33,257 bases of DNA from the NCBI RefSeq assembly GCF_946479965.1, contig NZ_CAMLHX010000047.1:1-33257 (forward strand). The letters are read 5' to 3'. The notes beneath the pieces are model-generated. The model was not told the origin of the DNA and searched no databases. It worked only from the letters and a program-made list of their open reading frames with translations. How positions within the stretch are numbered: position 1 is the stretch's first letter; the number at the start of each line of letters is the position of its first letter. Source of the stretch: an uncultured Mucilaginibacter sp. Its GTDB lineage: Bacteria > Bacteroidota > Bacteroidia > Sphingobacteriales > Sphingobacteriaceae. Both the position numbers and the translations under genes were made by a program. Shown here one piece after another: positions 7,498 to 15,120 of the stretch.

Positions 7498-8829
7498 TTA
7501 GATGTAACGGTTGATCAGGTTTTCAATGTATTCCTGTTTGCCGCTTATTACAGCAGGCTCACCGTTTTGGATAGCGTACTCGCGCAGATCTTCTAAAGAA
7601 AGTTTACCTTCTTCAAATTCTTTGCCTTTACCGCTATCGTATGAAGCGTAGCGCTCCGTACGGATCTTTTCGTAATCAGATTTTTGCAGGATGGCATCAG
7701 CAGTTACTAATGCACGTGCAAATATGTCCATGCCACCTACGTGAGCATAGAACAAATCAGCCGGATCAGTTGAGTTTCTGCGGATCTTAGCGTCAAAGTT
7801 AACACCACCACCTTGTAAACCACCTGCTTTCAGGATGATCAACATAGATTCGGTTATCTCGTTGATGTCGTTAGGGAACTGGTCGGTATCCCATCCGTTT
7901 TGCACGTCGCCACGGTTAGCATCAATTGAGCCTAAAAGGCCTGCATCAGCAGCAACCTGTAACTCGTGTTGGAAAGTATGACCAGCCAATGTAGCGTGGT
8001 TAACTTCAATGTTGATCTTAAAGTCGTTCAACAGATCGTATTTCTGTAAGAAACCAAACACGGTAGCACAATCATAATCGTACTGGTGTTTAGTAGGCTC
8101 GCAAGGTTTTGGCTCAATAAAGAAATTACCTTTAAAGCCTTGTTTGCGGGCGTAATCTTTAGCAGCATGTAAAAATTTAGCCAAATGCTCTTGCTCGCGT
8201 TTCATGTTGGTGTTCAAAAGGCTCATGTAGCCTTCACGTCCACCCCAGAATACGTAGTTCTCGCCACCTAAAGCGATAGTAGCATCTAATGCGGCTTTAA
8301 CCTGGGCAGCGCCATGTGTTAACACGTGGAAATCAGGGTTAGTAGAAGCACCGTTCATGTAACGTGCATGCGAGAATAGGTTAGCAGTACCCCAAAGCAA
8401 TTTTACACCGCTTTCGGCTTGTTTTTGCTTAGCATACTCAACTAAAGCCTGTAAACGGCGATCGTTCTCTTTAATATCATTAGTATAATCAACTACGTCC
8501 ACATCATGGAAGCAGTAGTAAGGCAAGTTCATTTTAGTAAGGAACTCAAACGCAGCGTCCATTTTGTCTTTAGCACGTTCAACTGCATCAGCTTTTTTGT
8601 CCCACTCAAACTCATGAGTTGGTCCGCCGAAAGGATCGCCACCATTGCCTACAAATGAATGCCAGTATGCACCTGCAAACTTAAAATGGTCTTTCATGGT
8701 TTTACCCGCTACAACCCTGTTTTCATCATACCAACGAAATGCCAACGGATTGTCTGATTCTAAACCCTCAAATTTGATCTGACCGATCCCTTTGAAAAAC
8801 TCTTTTTCGCCTGTTACTATTTTTGCCAT
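7498..8829 (-). CDS. xylA: Xylose isomerase
   Basis: Interconverts D-xylose and D-xylulose in the cytoplasm, the first step of the isomerase pathway. At 443 residues it belongs to the longer class II isomerases. Every catalytic and metal residue aligns with the E. coli enzyme at a constant +7 offset: His108 (YYCFHDVD), Glu239 (FFIEPKP), Glu275 and His278 ([12 protein letters not shown]), Asp303 (SIDANRGD), Asp314 and Asp316 (GWDTDQFP), Asp346 (GGVNFDAK). The conserved WGGREGY (residues 195-201) is present. The ATG yields the standard N-terminus with [12 protein letters not shown]. It is second in the xylB-xylA operon, 37 nt behind xylB, and ends at a clear terminator. Regulation is probably by the divergent LacI-type repressor. 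Confidence 0.98.
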   Translation of the reverse strand: MAKIVTGEKEFFKGIGQIKFEGLESDNPLAFRWYDENRVVAGKTMKDHFKFAGAYWHSFVGNGGDPFGGPTHEFEWDKKADAVERAKDKMDAAFEFLTKMNLPYYCFHDVDVVDYTNDIKENDRRLQALVEYAKQKQAESGVKLLWGTANLFSHARYMNGASTNPDFHVLTHGAAQVKAALDATIALGGENYVFWGGREGYMSLLNTNMKREQEHLAKFLHAAKDYARKQGFKGNFFIEPKPCEPTKHQYDYDCATVFGFLQKYDLLNDFKINIEVNHATLAGHTFQHELQVAADAGLLGSIDANRGDVQNGWDTDQFPNDINEITESMLIILKAGGLQGGGVNFDAKIRRNSTDPADLFYAHVGGMDIFARALVTADAILQKSDYEKIRTERYASYDSGKGKEFEEGKLSLEDLREYAIQNGEPAVISGKQEYIENLINRYI

Positions 8830-8866
8830 TAGTTTTATTTGTTAATTACTTTAATATTTCGGATTA

Positions 8867-10375
8867 TTAATTTACTGCGTGTAATTGTTTGTCTTTTAAT
8901 ATGGTTAGCTGCTGTGTAAGCAAACCTTTCCATTCCTGGTAAACCGGCTCAAACATTTTTGATGTTGGCTCTATCAATTGCACCGGATGCATATTGCTGA
9001 AAGCTTCTGCCGGATTGTTAAAGATCCCCGCGCCAATACCTGCACCTAATGCTGCACCTACGCTACCATCATTTTTATACAATTCAACAGGTATACCTGT
9101 GGCGTTAACAAACGTTTGTGCAAACAGGTCGCTTAAAAATAAATTAGCCTTACCCGCACGTATTACTGTTGGGCTCATACCGTTTTCGCGCATAATGTCT
9201 ACACCATAACGGAATGCGCAGGCTATACCTTCCTGCACTGCACGGAAAATATGTGCCTGTGTGTGCAGGTTCAAATCAATATGGTGGAAATGTACGCCTA
9301 CCAATTCGTTATTCAACATGCGCTCCGCACCGTTACCAAAAGGTAAAATGCGCAAACCGTCGCAGCCAATAGGAGCGTGGTTAGCTATCTCGTTCATTTG
9401 CTGATAACTCACTGCAGAGCCGAACAGGTTTTTGGTCCAGCGGTACATGCTGCCTGTGCCGTTAATGCAAAGCAATACGCCTGTACGTTTTTCTTCTTCG
9501 CTATAATTTACGTGTGCGAATGTATTTACCCGTGATTGCGGATCGTAAGTCAAATCATCGCTAACACCATATATAACACCCGATGTACCTGCCGTAGCAG
9601 CTACCTCGCCGGCATTTAATACGTTTAATGAAAGCGCGTTGTTGGGCTGGTCGCCTGCTTTATAAGCAACCGGGATTCCTGCTTTAAGGCCCAGTTTATC
9701 TGCAATGCTCGCCGTTACCTGGCCATGATCAGAGAAAACAGGTTTTACAACAGGGAAGAAGCTTTCTTCAAAGCCATAATGGTTAATAATATCTTTAGAG
9801 ATGCCGTTGTTCTTAAAATCAAAGAAAACACCTTCAGACAAAGCCGATATAGAAGTGGTTATATCGCCGGTAAGTTTCATGGCGATGTAATCGCCAGGCA
9901 ACATTATTTTGTCAATTTGAGCATATATCTCCGGCTCGTTCTTTTTTACCCATGCCAGTTTAGAGGCGGTAAAGTTACCCGGGGAGTTTAGCAGATGCGA
10001 TAAGCAAACATCATGACCGATAGCATCAAATGCTTCTTCGCCCAGTTCAACCGCGCGGCTATCACACCATATAATACTGTCGCGTAATAATTTTTGCTCT
10101 TTATCAACCAATACTAACCCATGCATCTGGTAAGCAATACCAATGGCTGATATATCCTTAGGATCGTACTTTTGGGTGCTATTACACAAGCCTATTGCCT
10201 GCTGCGCCTGCTGCCACCACATCTCGGGCGATTGCTCTGCCCAACCTAATTGCAAAGATGTTATAGGCGACTCAGTATCAGGGTATGCGGCTGATGCGAT
10301 CGTTTTTTGCGTTGCAGCATCAACAACCGATACTTTAACTGATGAGGTGCCGATATCTATCCCTAAAAGTAACAT
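8867..10375 (-). CDS. xylB: Xylulokinase (FGGY family)
   Basis: Phosphorylates D-xylulose with ATP to D-xylulose 5-phosphate, feeding the pentose phosphate pathway. The 502-residue protein shows both FGGY actin-like domains: the N-terminal phosphate loop GIDIGTSSVKVSVVD, the substrate segment YQMHGLVLVD (residues 82-91), WCDSRA, the probable catalytic base Asp242 in YKAGDQPNNALS, the ATP-domain GTSGVIYG, and RAGKANLFLSDLFAQ near the C-terminus. The ATG at 10375 gives MLLLGIDIGT with nothing missing. It is the first gene of the xylBA operon and is read divergently from the LacI-type regulator, whose operator sits in the shared 132-bp intergenic region. Other FGGY sugar kinases are excluded by the pairing with xylA and by the xylulokinase-type motifs. 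Confidence 0.96.
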   Translation of the reverse strand: MLLLGIDIGTSSVKVSVVDAATQKTIASAAYPDTESPITSLQLGWAEQSPEMWWQQAQQAIGLCNSTQKYDPKDISAIGIAYQMHGLVLVDKEQKLLRDSIIWCDSRAVELGEEAFDAIGHDVCLSHLLNSPGNFTASKLAWVKKNEPEIYAQIDKIMLPGDYIAMKLTGDITTSISALSEGVFFDFKNNGISKDIINHYGFEESFFPVVKPVFSDHGQVTASIADKLGLKAGIPVAYKAGDQPNNALSLNVLNAGEVAATAGTSGVIYGVSDDLTYDPQSRVNTFAHVNYSEEEKRTGVLLCINGTGSMYRWTKNLFGSAVSYQQMNEIANHAPIGCDGLRILPFGNGAERMLNNELVGVHFHHIDLNLHTQAHIFRAVQEGIACAFRYGVDIMRENGMSPTVIRAGKANLFLSDLFAQTFVNATGIPVELYKNDGSVGAALGAGIGAGIFNNPAEAFSNMHPVQLIEPTSKMFEPVYQEWKGLLTQQLTILKDKQLHAVN

Positions 10376-10460
10376 GCTGTATATTAATTAATTATAAAAA
10401 ATTATCGATTTATTAATTGGGTATCTGTTTGAGCAACGAAATTAAATCTTTTTTTTAATA

Positions 10461-10474
10461 TGCAATCGATTGCA
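10461..10474. promoter_or_regulatory. LacI-family operator in the xyl divergent promoter region
   Basis: TGCAATCGATTGCA is a perfect 14-bp palindrome and matches the general LacI-family half-site form TGNAANCGNTTNCA at every fixed position. It lies between xylB and the LacI-type gene. Its right half overlaps the probable -33 box of the regulator gene, which fits autoregulation; xylB starts 85 bp to the left. Confidence 0.75.
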
Positions 10475-10497
10475 GGCAATTATTTTTATCATATTTG
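10469..10497 (+). promoter_or_regulatory. Probable promoter of the LacI-type regulator
   Basis: ATTG (10469-10472), 17 nt, then CATATTTG (10490-10497) is one mismatch per box from TTTG / TAnnTTTG. The predicted start is a few bases before the ATG at 10508, giving a very short leader. Confidence 0.5.
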
Positions 10498-10507
10498 TAA
10501 TAATTCC

Positions 10508-11551
10508 ATGAAACCTAAAAAGCGAGTTACTATTTACGACATAGCTGAAAGGCTTAACATTACTGCATCGTCAGTTTCGCGGGCGCTTAACAACAGTAAT
10601 CACGTAAACGAGGAGACCAAAAAGCTGGTGCATAAAACAGCAGCAGAGCTTAATTATAAGCGTAATGTTTTGGCCTCCAACCTGCGTATGGGCAAAAGTC
10701 ACACCATTGGCGTAGTGGTGCCGCGCATTAATCAGAACATATTTTCGAACGTTATTGCCGGGATTGAAGAGATTACCAACAATCAGAATTATAACCTCAT
10801 TATCTGCCAGTCTAACGAGTCGGTAGCTAAAGAGATCAAATGCGTTAACGCGTTGGTAAATCAGCATGTTGATTGTATTGTGATCTCCATGTCTGTTGAA
10901 ACGGAGGATATAAGTCATTTAAAAAATGTTATAGACCACGGTATTCAACTGATACAATTTGACCGTGTGGCTACCGAGCTGGAAACCCTGAAAGTTATCA
11001 ACGATAACGAGCAAGCGTCTATGGAAGCGGTTGAACACCTGATAGAACAGGGTTACAAGCGTATTGCCTTACTGGAAGGCCCCCAAAACCTGAACATATT
11101 TAAACAACGCCGCGATGGCTATATCAAGGCGCTTAAAAAGCATAACATCCCGGTTGTGGATGAGCTGATAATGAAAAACGCCTGGACAAAAGAGTTAGGT
11201 GCCACGGCTACCCGCCAATTGCTTAGCCTGCCCGAGCCGCCTGATGCCATATTTGCTTCTACCTCTGATTTCTCTGCTTTGGGTGTTTTAGATGTAGCGC
11301 ATGATATGAATGTACACGTACCCTCCCAACTGGGCATTTGCGGCTACGCCAACGAGGCCTTTACCGAGTTGACTAACCCATCTATTACCACCATAGACCA
11401 GTTCAGCATCCACATGGGCCGCACCATTGCCAATTTGTATTTTGATGAAATGCAGAAGAGTGAAGTGGCTGTTACGCCTAAAGTGATAAGCTTGAAGCCG
11501 GAGTTGATTATTCGGTCTTCGACGTTGAGGAAGGGAATGTTAAAAACTTAA
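10508..11551 (+). CDS. LacI family transcriptional regulator of the xylose genes
   Basis: A 347-residue LacI/GalR-type regulator. The N-terminal helix-turn-helix with hinge helix is RVTIYDIAERLNITASSVSR (residues 5-24) followed by ALNNSNHVNEETKKLV. The periplasmic-binding-protein-like ligand domain follows, with TIGVVVPRINQNIFSNVIAG, LIQFDRV, GYKRIALLEGP and LGICGYANEAFTELTNPSIT. I begin at the ATG at 10508, because the helix-turn-helix follows directly; the in-frame ATG at 10460 would add 16 residues lying over the operator. Divergent placement from xylBA and the matching palindrome make it the likely local regulator, with xylose or a derivative as inducer (inference). The short gap to the next gene (13 nt) allows cotranscription with it. 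Confidence 0.92.
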   Translation: MKPKKRVTIYDIAERLNITASSVSRALNNSNHVNEETKKLVHKTAAELNYKRNVLASNLRMGKSHTIGVVVPRINQNIFSNVIAGIEEITNNQNYNLIICQSNESVAKEIKCVNALVNQHVDCIVISMSVETEDISHLKNVIDHGIQLIQFDRVATELETLKVINDNEQASMEAVEHLIEQGYKRIALLEGPQNLNIFKQRRDGYIKALKKHNIPVVDELIMKNAWTKELGATATRQLLSLPEPPDAIFASTSDFSALGVLDVAHDMNVHVPSQLGICGYANEAFTELTNPSITTIDQFSIHMGRTIANLYFDEMQKSEVAVTPKVISLKPELIIRSSTLRKGMLKT

Positions 11552-11564
11552 AAGTAGCTTACTC

Positions 11565-12086
11565 ATGAAAAGCTTAGCCTTGTTTGCATTTTTGCTGACT
11601 GTGACTTTCACACCCAAAGAAGAATATCTTTCAATTTTAGCGAAACATTATAAATCACGTTTTTATGTAGTGGTCGCACAAAAGGGACAATCCACGTCTC
11701 CTTTTATCACAACAACCTATTCGCTACACAACTATTATGAAAAGATTTATAAAGGACAATCTATAACATTCAAAAAGTTTTTAGTGGGCGTTTTTGATAA
11801 GCAAATCAAAATTGATTCTACCAAATGTGATCCATATTCCTGCTTTCCTATAAAAAGAGGTCTTTTGATTGAAAAAGAATTAAGCAAATATGGAATCAAA
11901 TACATCATAAGTAAATATTTGATAAAACTTGATGATGAGCTAAGGAATAAGCAGCTTAACGAGCAAACAATGAGGGCTTTAACAAAAATCATGTTTGAGA
12001 ACGGTTACTTTGTGGGATTTTCCGATTATTCGGGATATTATGTAATAAGAAATCTGGAATGGATGAAAATTCACGGTGCTATCTGA
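11565..12086 (+). CDS. Hypothetical protein with N-terminal signal-like segment
   Basis: I do not recognise this 173-residue protein. The first 15 residues (MKSLALFAFLLTVTF) look like a signal peptide or anchor without a clear cleavage site. The rest is rich in Lys, Tyr and Ile, with two Cys close together (CDPYSC, residues 88-93) and helices such as KYLIKLDDELRNKQLNEQT. Its DNA is distinctly more AT-rich than the xyl and xylan genes on either side, which suggests separate acquisition. It starts 13 nt after the regulator gene and could be read from that promoter. A hairpin-rich repeat follows its stop codon. Confidence 0.6.
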   Translation: MKSLALFAFLLTVTFTPKEEYLSILAKHYKSRFYVVVAQKGQSTSPFITTTYSLHNYYEKIYKGQSITFKKFLVGVFDKQIKIDSTKCDPYSCFPIKRGLLIEKELSKYGIKYIISKYLIKLDDELRNKQLNEQTMRALTKIMFENGYFVGFSDYSGYYVIRNLEWMKIHGAI

Positions 12087-12111
12087 AGTTTTTAACTTTG
12101 GATGACTATGC

Positions 12112-12232
12112 CGGTAGTCTCTGACTACTGTGCGGTGTCACCAACTTGCGCTCGTCTGCGACGAGTGCTTAACATGGGGATGCGATTGAACTGCGTTGCA
12201 AACGCTCGGAAGTTTGCACACTCGTTGCAAAC
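12112..12232. repeat. Hairpin-rich intergenic repeat
   Basis: Three stem-loops in about 110 bp: CGGTAGTC-TCT-GACTACTG (12112-12130), GCGCTCGTC-TGC-GACGAGTGC (12148-12168) and TGCAAAC-8 nt-GTTTGCA (12197-12218). GTTGCAAAC occurs twice (12195-12203, 12224-12232). The base composition contrasts with the AT-rich gene before it. It resembles a small interspersed palindromic element; an open frame across it (12102-12311) shows no protein-like character. Confidence 0.5.
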
Positions 12233-12257
12233 AAGCGCGAGTAGTGGTTACAAGCTG

Positions 12258-12593
12258 TTATTTAATAACGAATCTGCATGTTTCGTTTTCCATATCTACT
12301 TTTTCCGATAGTAAGCTAACCCAGCTTTTCCATGTTATATCATAGGTACTTCCTTGCCTGCAATATTCTTCAAGGGAGTCGACATTTAAGACATCAATAG
12401 TCTGTATACTGTATAAACTGGGTCGCATAACAACGCTATCGCCAGCGTTTACAATTTGAGGGATGGTATTGTTGTCGTGATGATTTTCCGAACAATATAG
12501 TCTTGCATCCTGCATTATTGCGCTTGAATCGCCATATGATGCTACGCCTATGTACAAGTTTTTCCCGGAAAGATTTACAACAGTCACTTTCAT
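12258..12593 (-). CDS. Hypothetical protein, resembles Bacteroidota periplasmic 'NTS' family without its lipoprotein leader
   Basis: A 111-residue protein of unknown role. The pattern of beta strands (MKVTVVNLSGKNLYIGVASY at the start, a middle GDSVVMRP, and a final IQTIDVLNVDSLEEYCRQGS then WKSWVSLLSEKVDM) recalls small Bacteroidota proteins that normally start with a lipoprotein signal, in which an asparagine-rich first strand is followed by I-x-V-x-D-A-D-T-like and W-x-x-I repeats. That resemblance is from memory and tentative. Here the ATG begins directly at the first strand; the frame upstream is open for about 17 codons without a start and then stops, so the leader is missing or lost. 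It may be a truncated gene. It sits alone in the accessory patch, read toward the hairpin repeat. Confidence 0.5.
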   Translation of the reverse strand: MKVTVVNLSGKNLYIGVASYGDSSAIMQDARLYCSENHHDNNTIPQIVNAGDSVVMRPSLYSIQTIDVLNVDSLEEYCRQGSTYDITWKSWVSLLSEKVDMENETCRFVIK

Positions 12594-12702
12594 AGTACCG
12601 GGTGACAGGATGAAAATGAAATGAGTATTATGCTGCTTATTCCATTAACTAAAAATCTAAGCGGATTATTCTTTAAAAATATCATGACTAAATTTAAGTA
12701 AT

Positions 12703-12738
12703 TATTGACATCCCCGCTAATATTGATATCCCCGCCAA
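12703..12738. repeat. 18-bp tandem duplication
   Basis: TATTGACATCCCCGCTAA (12703-12720) is followed directly by TATTGATATCCCCGCCAA (12721-12738), with two transitions between the copies. Confidence 0.7.
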
Positions 12739-12877
12739 CCTATCAGGAATATCGGTGTTGTCTTGTCCTGAACTAGATTTACAAAGTGTTGCAAGCAAAG
12801 CAGAAAACTGTCGGAAAAATAGTGTTTTTTAAATTCCTGATATACAAGCAATTATCAACAATTCACACATAAACTTC

Positions 12878-12988
12878 CTGACTTATAAGTCTGTTGCAAA
12901 GTGTTGCATGGTCAAACTTATAATATTCATAAAATTGTATATGTCAAGTACTTACAAAAAATGCTGTTGCAAGTGTTGCAAAGTGTTG
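12878..12988. repeat. Iterated motif array, island A
   Basis: CTGACTTATAAGT is followed by TGTTGCAAAGTGTTGCA (12892-12908). After 56 nt a longer array of TGTTGCAA-type units runs from 12965 to 12988. Unit spacing is about 9-10 bp, one helical turn, which would put repeated protein contacts on one face of the DNA. Confidence 0.55.
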
Positions 12989-13020
12989 TATATATTTTCT
13001 GCAACACCCTCGCATACCAA

Positions 13021-13050
13021 AAAGCCCTGAAGGTTAACCTTCAGGGCTTT
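13021..13050. terminator. Perfect palindromic terminator after the esterase operon
   Basis: A 30-nt perfect palindrome (arms AAAGCCCTGAAGGTT, centre GGTTAACC) has A/T runs on both sides. It ends the minus-strand esterase operon and insulates it from island A. Confidence 0.85.
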
Positions 13051-13074
13051 TTCTTAATAGGTTAATGTGGTCTG

Positions 13075-13989
13075 TTACTCCATATTCTTTTTATCAACTT
13101 TCCAGTTTTTATCGGCAGCAAGGCCCGGAGGGTTGCCGGTAAACCATTTGGCTGCTTCTTTATCGCCTTTTAGTTGCCATTTGTACCAGGCGGTTGCCAC
13201 TTTAGCAAATTCGCCGCCATGTGGTTTGCCGTAAGTACCACCATGACCAACATCCATATTGGCAACAAAAACAGGTACGTGGTTAATGTTTTTATAATCG
13301 TCCATGCCGTTAGCATAGGCAATATCTTTTTCGCCACCTAAAACATACAGGGTAGGGGTGTGCAGTTTTTTCAGGTGTTCTTTTGGTAGATCCGGCATAC
13401 CACCCACGCCACTACCACGTGTTACAAACAAACCGCTGTTGTAGATAACCGCTGTAGTTACGCGTTTATCAGGCGCCATTTCTAAGGTTTGCAAACCACC
13501 GCATGACATGCCGCTTACCGCAATTTTGGTTACATCTACCTTGTTATACAATGGGCTTTTCTTATCGCTGTTTTGCGCGATAGCCCAGTCAATAGCATCG
13601 GTTAATTGCGTTGAGGTAGACCTACCGCTGCCTTTTTCACCTTCAAGGGGTAGCGGGCCAATAGCTACCACCAGGAACCCATTTGATGCTACTTCAGACA
13701 AAAAGTTTACGTGTTCCCACGGCGAGTTAGCGCAGGCACCGTTACCCCAGGCTATGATAGGCAGTTTTTGACTACCACCAAACTTGCTAAGATCCTGCGG
13801 ACGAAAAACTGTATGCGTAGCTAATGAAGCTTCTTGTAATGCAATGGCTTTGTATGGTCCTGTTCCGCCATCTTCAATAACTCTTGATGTTGGTCGTGCT
13901 GCCGTGGCAGGCGTTTGGGCAAACGCCGAGTTTACAAAACCCAAACCTGTAAGGGCCGCAGCAATTAAAAACGAAATATTTCTTTTCAT
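13075..13989 (-). CDS. Secreted alpha/beta hydrolase (dienelactone hydrolase / polyester hydrolase-like)
   Basis: A 304-residue secreted hydrolase, third gene of the esterase operon. The signal peptide MKRNISFLIAAALTGLGFVN ends near AFA-QTP. The catalytic triad is readable: Ser162 in VSGMSCGG, Asp222 in LGGEKDIAY and His249 in NMDVGHGGTYG (numbering from the ATG at 13989; the longer reading would need a TTG). The fold resembles cutinase-like and chlorogenate/feruloyl ester hydrolases with the G-x-S-x-G elbow as GMSCG. Two CE1-type esterases lie upstream, separated by 30 nt from the nearest, and a xylanase beyond, so a plant cell-wall ester is the likely substrate. Acetylxylan, feruloyl or glucuronoyl ester cannot be told apart here. 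Confidence 0.85.
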   Translation of the reverse strand: MKRNISFLIAAALTGLGFVNSAFAQTPATAARPTSRVIEDGGTGPYKAIALQEASLATHTVFRPQDLSKFGGSQKLPIIAWGNGACANSPWEHVNFLSEVASNGFLVVAIGPLPLEGEKGSGRSTSTQLTDAIDWAIAQNSDKKSPLYNKVDVTKIAVSGMSCGGLQTLEMAPDKRVTTAVIYNSGLFVTRGSGVGGMPDLPKEHLKKLHTPTLYVLGGEKDIAYANGMDDYKNINHVPVFVANMDVGHGGTYGKPHGGEFAKVATAWYKWQLKGDKEAAKWFTGNPPGLAADKNWKVDKKNME

Positions 13990-14019
13990 AAAACTCAATT
14001 TATAAGTACTAAACGATGA

Positions 14020-15102
14020 TTACTTTTTAAATAACTTGGGTAATGTATTAGCCAAATAAAGCTTGCAGTTCATCCAGGTGTGCCCGCCCGGAACTATCAG
14101 TGATTCAAACTTTACGCCTTTTTCTTTAAACATCTCCATGTTTTTTTTGGTGCTTTCGTACAAAAAGTCTTCGGTGCCAACGCTAAAGCTGAAAAGTTTA
14201 AATTGTTTATTCAATTTAGCAGCATCTGGTTTCCAGTCAGCAAAGATCGCTTTGAATTCTGCTGTTTCAGGATACGGAGCGTAAGCACTTACATAAGCAA
14301 ACTTATCAGGATTCATCATGCCAACTTCCATTGTTTGACCACCGCCAACCGAAAAGCCTGCAATGGCACGGTGAGGCTGATCAGTTAAGACAGGGTAGTT
14401 CGCCTGAATGAATGGAATGATGTCGCTAACCACCTCATCGTTAAATTTAGCCATAGGTGCCGGGCGTGTGTTAGCATAAGGCATAACAATTATCATAGGT
14501 ACCGCCTTTTTCTCGGCTATCAGGTTATCAGCAATAAAATTAGCTTGTCCAACTTTGGTCCATGTTTCGTGTGTGTCAGATCCGCCATGGATCAAATAAA
14601 GCACCGGATACTTCTTCGGGCTATTGGCATCAAACCCCGGTGGGGTATAAACTAGTAACTGACGGGTGGTGTTCAATGATGCTGATTTATATAAACGGTA
14701 AGTAACCTTACCATGGGGCACGTTTTTTACAGCATGTGGTAGTGGCGTGCTGCCCTTCACATCTACTAAACTAAACTTAAAGCGCTCGTTTGCAAATATG
14801 CGGGTGTTGTTAGGGTCCGCAACCTGTATGCCGTCTGCTACAAACGCATACGGATAAATATCAGGTTTTATATTGGGTACGGTGATGGTCCAAACGCCTG
14901 CAGCGTCTTTGGTCATGGCCTGTTTCTCTTTCAGGAATTCACCCGTAAGAAAAACTTCTTTTGCATTTGGAGCAGCGAATCTGAAGATCACACTATTATC
15001 TGCATTCACCTGCGGCGAAACCGGATAGGGCGCGCGGGCCGCCTGCGGCATTGCCGATAAGCTGGCAAAAACTAATAAAATCAGGTTTAATATCTTTTTC
15101 AT
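14020..15102 (-). CDS. CE1-type carbohydrate esterase with N-terminal CBM48-like domain
   Basis: A 360-residue secreted esterase with a signal peptide (MKKILNLILLVFASLSAMPQ). Residues about 25-115 form an early-set / CBM48-like beta-sandwich (SVIFRFAAPNAKEVFLTGEF, then DIYPYAFVADG and NERFKF). From about 130 a CE1 esterase domain carries LYLIHGGSDTHETWT (oxyanion region), Ser251 in IAGFSVGGGQT, Asp312 in SVGTEDFLYE and His341 in VPGGHTWMN. This architecture is known from Bacteroidota feruloyl and acetyl xylan esterases acting on xylan side chains. It is a clear paralogue of the gene 18 nt upstream in the same operon and lacks that gene's insertion after VMP. The exact ester cleaved is unknown. 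Confidence 0.9.
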   Translation of the reverse strand: MKKILNLILLVFASLSAMPQAARAPYPVSPQVNADNSVIFRFAAPNAKEVFLTGEFLKEKQAMTKDAAGVWTITVPNIKPDIYPYAFVADGIQVADPNNTRIFANERFKFSLVDVKGSTPLPHAVKNVPHGKVTYRLYKSASLNTTRQLLVYTPPGFDANSPKKYPVLYLIHGGSDTHETWTKVGQANFIADNLIAEKKAVPMIIVMPYANTRPAPMAKFNDEVVSDIIPFIQANYPVLTDQPHRAIAGFSVGGGQTMEVGMMNPDKFAYVSAYAPYPETAEFKAIFADWKPDAAKLNKQFKLFSFSVGTEDFLYESTKKNMEMFKEKGVKFESLIVPGGHTWMNCKLYLANTLPKLFKK

Positions 15103-15120
15103 GTTGATTTCTGTCTGTGA

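Larger units (their letters stand above)
12594..13018. other. Gene-free AT-rich region with iterated TGTTGCAAAG motifs (island A)
   Basis: No convincing gene lies here. It holds an 18-bp tandem duplication (12703-12738) and three clusters of the motif TGTTGCAAAGTGTTGCA or parts of it (12782-12793, 12892-12908, 12965-12988). The palindrome ACTTATAAGT (12881-12890) stands next to the middle cluster. The same combination, with TTCC replacing TTGC, recurs inverted at 19188-19331. Confidence 0.6.

Noticed and set aside
10460..10507. Upstream ATG for the LacI-type regulator
   Set aside because: The extra 16 residues would be encoded by the operator and promoter, and the helix-turn-helix starts right after the ATG at 10508.
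12102..12311. Open frame of 69 codons after the AT-rich orphan gene
   Set aside because: It runs through the three hairpins of the intergenic repeat, has no family-like pattern and ends inside the oppositely read orphan gene.
12878..12988. Island A as a CRISPR array
   Set aside because: Units are 9-10 bp with irregular spacing, without spacers of constant length, and no cas gene is present.
13075..13989. Assigning the alpha/beta hydrolase as a PET-degrading enzyme
   Set aside because: Only the general fold and triad are visible; the xylan context favours a plant cell-wall ester and specificity cannot be read.
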